Positions 1 to 8,222 of a stretch of DNA of 64,000 bases are shown here, piece by piece. The position numbers and the translations under genes were made by a program. Origin of the DNA: Mangrovimonas futianensis. GTDB taxonomy: Bacteria; Bacteroidota; Bacteroidia; Flavobacteriales; Flavobacteriaceae. The number at the start of each line of letters is the position of its first letter. The stretch's first letter is position 1. Under the pieces are notes generated by a model, which was not told the origin of the DNA, did not search any database, and worked only from the letters and a program-made list of their open reading frames with translations. The stretch covers positions 124,001-188,000 of the forward strand of contig NZ_JAJJNF010000004.1 in the NCBI RefSeq assembly GCF_021245805.1. Reading direction: 5' to 3'.

Positions 1-4
1 TGGA

Positions 5-1132
5 TTGAAAGATTTGATTGCGTTTCGAAAAGAACTACACAAACATCCAGAACTTTCAGGCTATGAAGTAAAAACAGCCAAAAAAATTTCTGAAACCCTA
101 AAATATTTCAATCCGTCACAAATCATAACCCAACTAGGCAGATTTGGCGTAGCTGCTATTTTTGAAGCCGACAAAGAAGGTCCAACTAGCTTATATCGAG
201 CTGAACTTGACGCTCTTCCAATTAGAGAAACAAATACATTTGATCATGCCTCTGAATATGACAACATTTCCCATAAATGCGGACATGATGGACATAGCAC
301 TATTTTAATAGGACTAGCAAGAGAAATATACAACCATCCCTTTTCATCTGGAAAAGTGATTCTACTCTTCCAACCGGCTGAAGAAATTGGTACCGGAGCT
401 AAAGCCATACTGAAAGAACCGCTCCTTTTAGAAAAGAAGCCTGATTTTGCATTCGCTCTTCACAATGTTCCTGGGTTTGATATAGGACAGATTATATGTA
501 GAGAAAATACCTTTACTCCTTCGGTCATTAGTCTTGCGATTACTTTGACTGGTAAAACTTCGCATGCCGCTGAACCAGACAAGGGTATCAACCCTGACTT
601 AGCAATTTCAGAATTAATCCAGCGAATCAAAGGGCTATCAAATCCTGAAGAAACGAATCCCAATTTTTCAACGATTGCAACAGTTTACAGTAGAATAGGA
701 TCAAAAGACTACGGTATTTCTGCGGGAGATGGAGAAGTTCATTTTACTTTGAGATGTTGGACCGTCACTCAATTGGAATACTTGAAAAATGATGTCATAA
801 CGATAGTCAAGAAGACCTGTCATATTTACAAACTCAACTATACGGTTCAATGGTTTGATGAATTCCTTTCAAACAACAACCATCCTGAAGCAGTTTCTCA
901 TATTAAAGAAGCTGCTAATACTCTTGGATTTTCATACCTCAACAAACAGTTCCCTTTTAAATGGGGAGAGGATTTTGGTCTATTTACCCAAAAATTCAAA
1001 GGCGCCATGTTTGGGCTTGGTGCAGGACAAAATGCTCCAGCTTTACATAACCCCGATTATGATTTCCCAGATGAAATCATAACTAACGGAATAAACATGT
1101 TCCATCAAATAATAAAACAAATACATGCCTAA
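5..1132 (+). CDS. M20 family amidohydrolase (N-acyl-amino-acid hydrolase type), 5' end at the window edge
   Basis: A 375-residue metallo-amidohydrolase of the M20D/hippurate hydrolase type, predicted to cleave N-acyl amino acids or related amides in the cytoplasm. Family marks are visible: HKHPELS near residue 12, RAELDALP around 65-72, the metal-binding CGHDGH at 92-97, FQPAEE with the catalytic glutamates at 126-127, and HNPDYDFPD near the C-terminus. The first usable codon is TTG at position 5. The frame stays open to the window edge, so the true start may lie outside, but the length already matches a nearly full enzyme. The stop overlaps the start of the racemase gene by 8 bases, which suggests translational coupling. 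The substrate is unknown; the neighbouring racemases suggest an amino acid that is deacylated and then racemised (inference). Confidence 0.85.
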   Translation: MKDLIAFRKELHKHPELSGYEVKTAKKISETLKYFNPSQIITQLGRFGVAAIFEADKEGPTSLYRAELDALPIRETNTFDHASEYDNISHKCGHDGHSTILIGLAREIYNHPFSSGKVILLFQPAEEIGTGAKAILKEPLLLEKKPDFAFALHNVPGFDIGQIICRENTFTPSVISLAITLTGKTSHAAEPDKGINPDLAISELIQRIKGLSNPEETNPNFSTIATVYSRIGSKDYGISAGDGEVHFTLRCWTVTQLEYLKNDVITIVKKTCHIYKLNYTVQWFDEFLSNNNHPEAVSHIKEAANTLGFSYLNKQFPFKWGEDFGLFTQKFKGAMFGLGAGQNAPALHNPDYDFPDEIITNGINMFHQIIKQIHA

Positions 1133-2270
1133 TTCGATTCTTGAAATAAATAAAAAAGCATTAGCTAAAAACATCACATACATAAAAACCTTATTGGATG
1201 AAGGAACCATTATTTCTTCGGTTTTAAAAGGGAATGCTTATGGACATGGAATCTGCATTATGGTTCCCTTACTACAAGAATTGGGTATCAATCATTTTGC
1301 AGTGTTTAGCTCCCTAGAAGCCAAACAAGTTTTTGAAAAAGCAAAAGGCGATTTTTCCATAATGATTATGGGAGATATCAGCGAGGAGCATGCTTCATGG
1401 GTATTGGAGAATAACATTGAGTTTTATGTGTTTAATATCCAACGATTGGATTACATGGTTCAATTAGCAAAAACCATGAACCGAAAAGCTCGTGTTCATT
1501 TAGAAATTGAAACCGGTATGAATCGAACGGGGTTTAATCAGAATGAATGGAAAAACTTAGCGGATACCCTCCTACTGAATAACGAACATTTAGGCATACA
1601 GGGAATTTGCACCCATTACGCGGGGGCAGAGAGCATCAGCAACTATCTAAGAGTAAAAAATCAGAGACAAATCTTTAAAAAAGCCATCAAGTTTTTTAAG
1701 AAAAAGGGTATTAAACCTGAAAGAATACATGCCTCTTGTAGCGCTGCAGTTCTATCATTTCCTAAGGATAATTATGACATGGTACGTGTCGGAATTCTTC
1801 AATACGGCCTTTGGCCAAGTAGAGAAAATTTCATCTCACATATTACCCAGAAACATGTACATAAAGATCCTCTAAAACCTATTTTAAGTTGGAAATCCTA
1901 TGTCATGGACATCAAAGAGGTTCCTAAAGGTCAATATATTGGTTACGGAAATTCGTACCTTGCAGAACAGGATATGACTATAGCATCTGTTCCTATAGGA
2001 TACGGTTATGGCTATAGCAGGAGTCTAAGCAACCAAGGCCGTGTTATCATTAACAATCAAAGATATGGTGTCACTGGTATTGTAAACATGAACATGCTTC
2101 TAATCGATATTACAAGTGACCCAACCATTAAAATAAATGATGAGGTCATTTTGATAGGCAAACAAGGAGATCTGGAAATTACGGTATCTTCCTTCGGAAA
2201 TATGACCGATCAACTCAATTATGAAGTCCTTTCAAGAATCGATAAAGACATACCAAGAATTATAAACTAA
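1125..2270 (+). CDS. alr: Stand-alone alanine racemase-family protein
   Basis: A 381-residue fold-type-III PLP enzyme of the alanine racemase family. The PLP lysine is K35 in LKGNAYGHG. Also present are the ETGMNRTGF arginine motif, the MVRVGILQYG phosphate/pyridine-side motif and a catalytic tyrosine in the GYGYGYSR segment. The second active-site strand reads GIVNMNML where typical alanine racemases read GRVCMDQL, so the substrate pocket may differ. In many Bacteroidota the housekeeping alanine racemase is a domain fused to MurF (family knowledge), so this free-standing copy may be an accessory racemase. It starts with ATG inside the end of the amidohydrolase gene, and another racemase-like gene follows 3 bases after its stop. 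Family assignment is firm; L-alanine as substrate is not established. Confidence 0.85.
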   Translation: MPNSILEINKKALAKNITYIKTLLDEGTIISSVLKGNAYGHGICIMVPLLQELGINHFAVFSSLEAKQVFEKAKGDFSIMIMGDISEEHASWVLENNIEFYVFNIQRLDYMVQLAKTMNRKARVHLEIETGMNRTGFNQNEWKNLADTLLLNNEHLGIQGICTHYAGAESISNYLRVKNQRQIFKKAIKFFKKKGIKPERIHASCSAAVLSFPKDNYDMVRVGILQYGLWPSRENFISHITQKHVHKDPLKPILSWKSYVMDIKEVPKGQYIGYGNSYLAEQDMTIASVPIGYGYGYSRSLSNQGRVIINNQRYGVTGIVNMNMLLIDITSDPTIKINDEVILIGKQGDLEITVSSFGNMTDQLNYEVLSRIDKDIPRIIN

Positions 2271-2273
2271 ACC

Positions 2274-3347
2274 ATGGCCTATTTTACTTTAAACAAAGCT
2301 TCGCTTGTTCATAATTACCAATTTTTAAAGAATCTGTTTGATAGCCACCAAGTAGAATGGGCTCCAGTTCTAAAAATGCTTTGCGGCAATGAACTTTTTC
2401 TGGAATTTGTTTTGAGTTTAGGTGATGAACAAGTTTGCGATGCGCGGTTGACAAACCTCAAAACCATCAGGAAAATTAAACCTGAAGTAGGCACTATTTA
2501 TATCAAGCCACCTTCCAAGCATATCATTAAGGACATTGTCACCTTTGCTGATGTAAGTTTTAATACCGAATTCACCACGATTAAATGGCTATCTGAGGAA
2601 GCCAAAAGACAAAATAAAGTACACCGCGTTGTCATCATGATTGAATTAGGTGACTTAAGGGAAGGGATCATGGGAGATCATTTGATGGATTTCTATAAGG
2701 CTATTTTTGAGCTTCCAAACATACAAGTTGCTGGTATAGGCACCAACTTGAATTGCCTAAGTGGTGTCATGCCTAGTAAGGACAAACTCATTCAGCTTTG
2801 TCTTTACGAACAACTTATTGAAGCCAAATTTGATCAAAAAATAGATGGTGTTTCTGGTGGATCATCTGTAATGGTCCCCTTACTATTAAAAGGCATTGTT
2901 CCGAAAGGGATCAATCATTTTAGAGTGGGTGAAACCCTATTCTTCGGGAGCGATCTTTTTGAAAACACCACCATAGAGGGCATGAAAGATGATGTTTTCA
3001 CCCTGCATTGTGAAATCATAGAAATTACAGAAAAACCAAGCGTTCCATATGGCGAATTGGAAAAAAACCCTTCGGGCGACATGTTTGAAGTAGATGAGTC
3101 AAAATGGACAGAAATACAGAAACGAGCCATTCTAGACGTCGGTTTACTGGATGTTTCTAAAATTGATTTTTTAAGATGTTTGGATGAGTCCGTCAATTTT
3201 GTAGGCGCGAGCTCAGACATGTTGGTCCTTGATATTTCACAAACTGAAATTGATTACAAGATAGGTGACATCATTAGCTTTAGAACAGATTATATGGGAG
3301 CTTTGAGAATTATGAATTCAGAATATATTGAAAAAAGACTGATTTAA
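2274..3347 (+). CDS. Ornithine racemase/YhfX-like PLP-dependent racemase
   Basis: A 357-residue protein with the alanine-racemase N-terminal PLP barrel. The predicted PLP lysine is K34 in PVLKMLCGN, which resembles the K-x2-CGN motif of ornithine racemase-like proteins rather than the KAxAYGHG motif of classical alanine racemase. Further family-like segments are MIELGDLREG (residues about 122-131), GIGTNLNC and SGGSSVMVP. A C-terminal beta-rich part follows. ATG lies 3 bases after the upstream stop, so it is almost certainly in the same transcript as the amidohydrolase and Alr-type genes. The probable role is racemisation or epimerisation of a basic or other amino acid; the substrate is not determinable here. 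Confidence 0.75.
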   Translation: MAYFTLNKASLVHNYQFLKNLFDSHQVEWAPVLKMLCGNELFLEFVLSLGDEQVCDARLTNLKTIRKIKPEVGTIYIKPPSKHIIKDIVTFADVSFNTEFTTIKWLSEEAKRQNKVHRVVIMIELGDLREGIMGDHLMDFYKAIFELPNIQVAGIGTNLNCLSGVMPSKDKLIQLCLYEQLIEAKFDQKIDGVSGGSSVMVPLLLKGIVPKGINHFRVGETLFFGSDLFENTTIEGMKDDVFTLHCEIIEITEKPSVPYGELEKNPSGDMFEVDESKWTEIQKRAILDVGLLDVSKIDFLRCLDESVNFVGASSDMLVLDISQTEIDYKIGDIISFRTDYMGALRIMNSEYIEKRLI

Positions 3348-3565
3348 TCATTTGTGATAGGATGGTCTTCATAAAAGTCTTTAAAGGTTTTATTGGTCCT
3401 GTAGTTATCCCTTAAAACTTTATACACCATAATCAACATCATTAGCTGCCCAAAAATCATCACATAATAAACCCAATGGAATGGCAACCCCATACCTACC
3501 ATAACAGTTAAAGCTACTAGACATAAGGTGGTAAACACCACATAGAACATTACTGGGATTTTCAT
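3344..3565 (-). CDS. Small two-helix membrane protein
   Basis: A 73-residue protein with two hydrophobic segments (about residues 5-24 and 29-48) and a polar, charged C-terminal tail that starts near YKVLRDNYR. It is convergent with the racemase gene and overlaps its 3' end by 4 bases. I do not recognise a named domain. The clean ATG, hydrophobic pattern and compact fit between flanking genes support it as real. Function unknown. Confidence 0.6.
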   Translation of the reverse strand: MKIPVMFYVVFTTLCLVALTVMVGMGLPFHWVYYVMIFGQLMMLIMVYKVLRDNYRTNKTFKDFYEDHPITND

Positions 3566-3616
3566 GTTTTCTACTTAAAATACTCAAAAAGAAAACGTAT
3601 CTCTATTAAAGAGCTG

Positions 3617-4414
3617 TTAAACTTTAATTTCGATGGCTACAACAAGCCCTTCGTTGGACCGGACATTAAAGACGGTATCATCTTCAAAAATCAGGTATTG
3701 TCCCTTTACCCCAACTAATTTACCCTCAAAACTTTTTTGCTTTTCAATATTCAAACTACTGGGTTTTGAAGGATATTTTGAAACAGGAAAATCAAGCTCG
3801 GTTTCAGTGTTGTTTTCGATATAATATTCCTTTGCTTCCTCAGGAATAAACTCTTTTAATCGTTCACGCCACTCGACCAGATTTTCATCAACCACATCAT
3901 TCTTGAGCATGGTTCTCCAATTGGTCTTATCACTCACATGCTCCTTTAGAGCTACTTCGGTAATCCCTGCCAAATATCTATTGGGAACCTCAACAATTTC
4001 AATAGCTTCATGTGCGCCTTGATCAATCCACCTAGTTGGCACTTGAGTTTTTCTAGTGACTCCAACTTTCACGCTACTGGAATTCGCCAAATAAACGATA
4101 TGTGGCTGTAATTGTACTTTCTTTTCATATGCTAAATCACGTTCTTCCTGATCCAAATGTGCCTTACTCAATTCAGGCTTCATCACCCAATCTGCTGCTT
4201 GTGGAACTTCAAAAAAGCAACTTTTACAAAATCCCTGGCGGTAGATGGGCTTATCTAAACCACAGTTTAAACACTGGTATTTAACAAATTGCATGGTGAT
4301 TGTTTTACCCAACAATTGATTCATATTGATAAAGTCATTTTCAAACACCAAAAAGTATTGAATCGGGTTTAAAAACTCAGTCTCCATTTTTGTCAAGACA
4401 CCTTGGTAGGTCAT
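3617..4414 (-). CDS. DUF2797 family protein with zinc ribbon and GIY-YIG-like core
   Basis: A 265-residue protein that I assign to DUF2797. Four cysteines form a probable zinc ribbon (C48, C51, C63, C66: CLNCG...GFCKSC). A central segment at about 105-140, with VYLA, KVGVTR and RWIDQGA, resembles the core of GIY-YIG-fold proteins; whether nuclease activity is retained cannot be judged. The C-terminal 45 residues form a small beta-rich part ending VAIEIKV. It is transcribed divergently from the GH3-family gene, with 42 bases between the start codons. Role unknown. Confidence 0.75.
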   Translation of the reverse strand: MTYQGVLTKMETEFLNPIQYFLVFENDFINMNQLLGKTITMQFVKYQCLNCGLDKPIYRQGFCKSCFFEVPQAADWVMKPELSKAHLDQEERDLAYEKKVQLQPHIVYLANSSSVKVGVTRKTQVPTRWIDQGAHEAIEIVEVPNRYLAGITEVALKEHVSDKTNWRTMLKNDVVDENLVEWRERLKEFIPEEAKEYYIENNTETELDFPVSKYPSKPSSLNIEKQKSFEGKLVGVKGQYLIFEDDTVFNVRSNEGLVVAIEIKV

Positions 4415-4456
4415 AAAAAAAAGTATTATTTTTAGTTTTTTAAAGATAATGCAAAT

Positions 4457-5971
4457 ATGCCATTTCCAATAGTAAATTCTATTGCTTCTTGGTTTTTAAA
4501 GAAACGATTTCACCAGATAGAACTTTTCTTAAAGTACCCCAATGAAGTGCAGATGGAACTGCTTTCCCATTTATTGGAGAAAGCCAAAGACACAGAAATT
4601 GGTAGACGCTATGATTTCCAATCCATTGGGGATTATGAAACTTTTGCACAACGCATTCCTATTTCCCACTACGAAGATTTAAGCCCAGACATTGAACGTT
4701 CCCGTCAAGGGGAAACCAATATATTCTGGCCAGAACCTATTAAATGGTTTGCTAAATCAAGTGGCACGACAAACAGTAAAAGTAAATTCATTCCTGTAAG
4801 TGGAGATTCCTTGGAAGATTGCCATTATGCGGCAAGCAAGGATCTACTGTGTATGTACTTAAACAATAATGAAGATTCCCAACTTTTTACTGGAAAGAGT
4901 TTAAGACTGGGAGGAAGCAAAGAACTGTATAGAGAAAATGGAACCATTTTTGGCGATTTATCAGCCATCCTAATTGATAATATGCCCTTTTGGGCAGAGT
5001 TCAGCAGCACGCCGAGTAACCGTGTTTCATTGATGAGCAATTGGGAAGAAAAAATGCAGGCCATTGTAGAAGAGACCGTTGAAGAGAATGTGACAAGTTT
5101 AGCTGGCGTTCCTTCATGGATGTTGGTGTTATTGAACAATGTTTTAGACTATACTAATAAGGATAGTTTATTGGATATTTGGCCCAACTTGGAAGTTTAC
5201 TTCCATGGTGGCGTTAGTTTCACTCCATATAAAAACCAATACAAATCAATCCTTCCCAAAAAAGATTTCAGGTATTATGAAATCTATAATGCTTCGGAAG
5301 GTTTTTTTGCTATTCAAGACAGGAACAAATCCAGTGAATTATTGCTCATGTTGGACTATGGGATTTTCTACGAATTCATTCCAATGGATAGCTACGGAAC
5401 AGAATCTGAACATGTGATTCCTCTCAACCAAGTAGAGCTTGATAAAAACTATGCTATTGTCATCACAACAAATGCAGGTCTGTGGCGTTATAAAATTGGT
5501 GATACGGTAAAATTCACCTCCGTAAAACCCTACCGGATCAAAGTTTCTGGTAGAACCAAGCATCATATTAATGTGTTTGGTGAAGAATTGATCATTGAAA
5601 ATGCTGAAGACGCCCTAAGAAAGGTCTGCCAAAAAACTGGAGCACAAATTGTAGATTATACAGCAGCTCCCATTTTTATGGAAGGCAAGGAAAAAGGTGC
5701 CCACGAGTGGCTTATTGAATTTAAAATACCACCTCAAGACATTGATTATTTTAACGAATTGTTTGACAATGCCCTGAAGGCCTTAAATTCAGACTATGAA
5801 GCCAAAAGGTACAACAATATGACTCTGAATAAGCCCAAGATTCACATGGCCAGACCCAAACTGTTTTATGATTGGTTAAAACAACATGGTAAATTGGGAG
5901 GTCAACACAAGGTCCCTAGGCTCTCAAATACAAGAATGTACCTTGACGATTTGTTAGGCATGAACCAATAG
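4457..5971 (+). CDS. GH3 auxin-responsive-promoter family protein (acyl-adenylate-forming)
   Basis: A 504-residue member of the GH3 family, whose plant members adenylate carboxylic acids and conjugate them to amino acids. The nucleotide-binding motif SSGTTNSKSK is at residues 101-110. The YEIYNASEGFF segment near residue 275-285 and GLWRYKIGDTVKF near 343-355 match the second and third adenylation motifs. ATG follows a short A/T-rich intergenic region shared with the divergent DUF2797 gene. It stands alone: the next gene, clpX, is convergent across a bidirectional terminator. Bacterial members are widespread in Bacteroidota and mostly uncharacterised, so the acid and amine substrates are unknown. 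Confidence 0.85.
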   Translation: MPFPIVNSIASWFLKKRFHQIELFLKYPNEVQMELLSHLLEKAKDTEIGRRYDFQSIGDYETFAQRIPISHYEDLSPDIERSRQGETNIFWPEPIKWFAKSSGTTNSKSKFIPVSGDSLEDCHYAASKDLLCMYLNNNEDSQLFTGKSLRLGGSKELYRENGTIFGDLSAILIDNMPFWAEFSSTPSNRVSLMSNWEEKMQAIVEETVEENVTSLAGVPSWMLVLLNNVLDYTNKDSLLDIWPNLEVYFHGGVSFTPYKNQYKSILPKKDFRYYEIYNASEGFFAIQDRNKSSELLLMLDYGIFYEFIPMDSYGTESEHVIPLNQVELDKNYAIVITTNAGLWRYKIGDTVKFTSVKPYRIKVSGRTKHHINVFGEELIIENAEDALRKVCQKTGAQIVDYTAAPIFMEGKEKGAHEWLIEFKIPPQDIDYFNELFDNALKALNSDYEAKRYNNMTLNKPKIHMARPKLFYDWLKQHGKLGGQHKVPRLSNTRMYLDDLLGMNQ

Positions 5972-6145
5972 GTACTTAATCGGAGAAATTGACTGTAAGA
6001 AAATTTTTATCGAGTATTTTTTAAGGTTGGTCTAAAAGGCATTTTATCTCCTTTTTTAAAAAGGATAATTCTATTAGATTTACCTCAATATTAGAAGAAA
6101 ACGAATTATAATATTGCATTATTAATTACTTCAATCCATAGAAAT

Positions 6146-6178
6146 AAAAAAGCCTCCTAGATTTAGGAGGCTTTTTTT
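6146..6178. terminator. Bidirectional intrinsic terminator between the GH3 gene and clpX
   Basis: A perfect 9-bp stem (AGCCTCCTA at 6151-6159 with TAGGAGGCT at 6164-6172) around a 4-base loop. It is flanked by an A-run on one side and a T-run on the other, so it can terminate both convergent genes. Confidence 0.88.
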
Positions 6179-6193
6179 ATGTAGTAAAGCTAC

Positions 6194-7426
6194 TTACGAA
6201 ACCGCTTTCAGTTTCTTTAATGTAGTTTTTGTCAATTTATCTTCAGCATAGGCCTTAGTGACCTTAAGCTCTTTGTCATTTGTACCTGGCATTTCAAACA
6301 TAGCATCCGTTAAAATTTCCTCGCATAAAGAACGTAGTCCACGTGCTCCAAGTTTGTATTCTACGGCTTTTTCAACAATAAAGTCTAAAGCGCCATCGGT
6401 GATACTAAAATCGATATCATCCATTTCAAACAACTTTTTATATTGCTTGATAATAGCATTCTTAGGCTCTGTCAAAATAGCTCTCAACGTTTTATCATCC
6501 AACGGATTCATATACGTAAGAACCGGTAAACGCCCAATTATTTCAGGAATCAATCCAAAGTCCTTTAAATCTTTCGGAATGATATATTGCAATAAATTGT
6601 CATTGTCAATTTGGTCATCAGACATGGAAGCACTATACCCAACCGCTTTCATATTTAAACGCTTGGAGATGATTTTTTCGATACCATCAAAAGCTCCTCC
6701 TGCAATGAACAAAATGTTTTCGGTATTAACTTCTATGAATTTTTGATCGGGGTGCTTTCTACCTCCTTTGGGCGGCACATTAACTACTGTACCTTCCAAT
6801 AATTTCAACAAGGCCTGTTGTACTCCCTCTCCAGATACGTCTCTTGTAATGGATGGATTATCACTTTTACGCGCAATCTTATCTATCTCATCGATAAAAA
6901 CGATGCCTTTTTCTGCCTTTTCCAAATTGTAATCAGCCGCTTGCAGCAATCGGGTCAAAATACTTTCCACATCTTCACCCACATAGCCTGCCTCTGTTAA
7001 AACAGTGGCGTCAACAATAGCTAACGGCACATTAAGCATACGGGCAATGGTTTTCGCCATTAAGGTTTTACCAGTACCAGTCTGTCCCACCATAACGATA
7101 TTACTTTTTTGAATTTCAATATCATCATCTGTAGGTGATTGCAATAACCTTTTGTAGTGGTTATATACAGCCACAGACATCACTTTTTTAGTAGCTTCTT
7201 GACCAATAATATATTCATCAAGAAATTGTTTGATTTTTTGAGGCTTACGCAACATCAATTCGGCCGACAACTCGGTGTTATGGCTTTGCTTGGATTCTTC
7301 CAAAACAATACCATGGGCCTGTTCGATACAACGGTCACAAATGTGAGCATCTAAACCTGCAATCAATAAATTAGTTTCTGGCTTTTTTCTACCACAAAAC
7401 GAGCATTCTAATTCTTCTTTTGCCAT
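6194..7426 (-). CDS. clpX: ATP-dependent Clp protease ATP-binding subunit ClpX
   Basis: A 410-residue AAA+ unfoldase that recognises substrates and feeds them to ClpP. The N-terminal zinc-binding domain has C8, C11, C30 and C33. Walker A is GQTGTGKT at 114-121, Walker B IVFIDEID ends near 182, the pore loop GYVGED is at about 147-152, and the RKH-type loop GGRKHPD is present. Length is normal for the family. It follows clpP by 25 bases on the same strand, so the two are probably co-transcribed. Confidence 0.97.
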   Translation of the reverse strand: MAKEELECSFCGRKKPETNLLIAGLDAHICDRCIEQAHGIVLEESKQSHNTELSAELMLRKPQKIKQFLDEYIIGQEATKKVMSVAVYNHYKRLLQSPTDDDIEIQKSNIVMVGQTGTGKTLMAKTIARMLNVPLAIVDATVLTEAGYVGEDVESILTRLLQAADYNLEKAEKGIVFIDEIDKIARKSDNPSITRDVSGEGVQQALLKLLEGTVVNVPPKGGRKHPDQKFIEVNTENILFIAGGAFDGIEKIISKRLNMKAVGYSASMSDDQIDNDNLLQYIIPKDLKDFGLIPEIIGRLPVLTYMNPLDDKTLRAILTEPKNAIIKQYKKLFEMDDIDFSITDGALDFIVEKAVEYKLGARGLRSLCEEILTDAMFEMPGTNDKELKVTKAYAEDKLTKTTLKKLKAVS

Positions 7427-7451
7427 ACTTTACTTTTACTTACTTCTATGA

Positions 7452-8126
7452 TTAACTGCGCATCAATACTTCGTCAATCATTCCATATTCTTTAGCTTGT
7501 TCAGCTTTCATCCAGTAATCACGATCACTGTCATCATATACCTTGTCGTAAGGTTGACCCGAGTGCTTACTGATAATTTGATATAATTCTTCTTTTAATT
7601 TTAAAATCTCCCTAGCCGTAATTTCAATATCACTAGCCTGACCTTGAGCACCACCTAAAGGCTGATGAATCATCACCCTTGAGTGTGGCAATCCGCTACG
7701 TTTACCTTCTTTACCAGCACATAGCAATACTGCTCCCATTGATGCTGCCATACCAGTACAAATAGTAGCCACATCTGGCTTAATAAACTGCATGGTGTCA
7801 TAAATACCCAAGCCAGCATATACACCCCCACCTGGAGAGTTTATATAAATCTGAATGTCTTTAGAAGAGTCTGTACTTTCCAAAAACAACAATTGGGCCT
7901 GAATGATATTGGCAACTTGATCATTAATTGCCGTTCCCAAGAAGATAATTCGGTCCATCATTAAACGTGAAAACACATCAAAAATCGCAATGTTCATTTG
8001 ACGTTCTTCAATAATATTGGGAGTTAAACCAACAGGATACATACTACTCATTATCTTGTTGTAGTAAGTACTGCTAATCCCTTGATCTTTTATAGCGAAT
8101 TTTTCAAATTCTTTAGCGTAATCCAT
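7452..8126 (-). CDS. clpP: ATP-dependent Clp protease proteolytic subunit ClpP
   Basis: A 224-residue serine peptidase that forms the proteolytic chamber for ClpX. The catalytic serine is S129 in GMAASMG and the histidine is H154 in RVMIHQP; the aspartate is probably D203 in the DSDRDYW segment. An N-terminal extension of about 30 residues precedes the core, likely including a propeptide. It lies between tig and clpX, the classical tig-clpP-clpX order. A terminator-like hairpin separates it from tig, so it may have its own promoter. Confidence 0.97.
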   Translation of the reverse strand: MDYAKEFEKFAIKDQGISSTYYNKIMSSMYPVGLTPNIIEERQMNIAIFDVFSRLMMDRIIFLGTAINDQVANIIQAQLLFLESTDSSKDIQIYINSPGGGVYAGLGIYDTMQFIKPDVATICTGMAASMGAVLLCAGKEGKRSGLPHSRVMIHQPLGGAQGQASDIEITAREILKLKEELYQIISKHSGQPYDKVYDDSDRDYWMKAEQAKEYGMIDEVLMRS

Positions 8127-8155
8127 AAATATATTCTAATAAAAATTAACCAATT

Positions 8156-8190
8156 AAAAAGGCGTTGAAAGCTTAATTTCCAACGCCTAA
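8156..8190 (-). terminator. Intrinsic terminator downstream of tig
   Basis: The stem GGCGTTG (8161-8167) pairs with CAACGCC (8181-8187) and extends through GAAA/TTTC with one bulged base. A T-run follows on the minus strand. It sits between the tig stop and the clpP start. Confidence 0.75.
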
Positions 8191-8222
8191 ATATAAGCAT
8201 TTATTCTTTAAAAGAATCTTAA

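Noticed and set aside
6258..6746. A 162-residue plus-strand frame opposite clpX
   Set aside because: It is the reverse-strand shadow of a highly conserved coding region and has no domain features.
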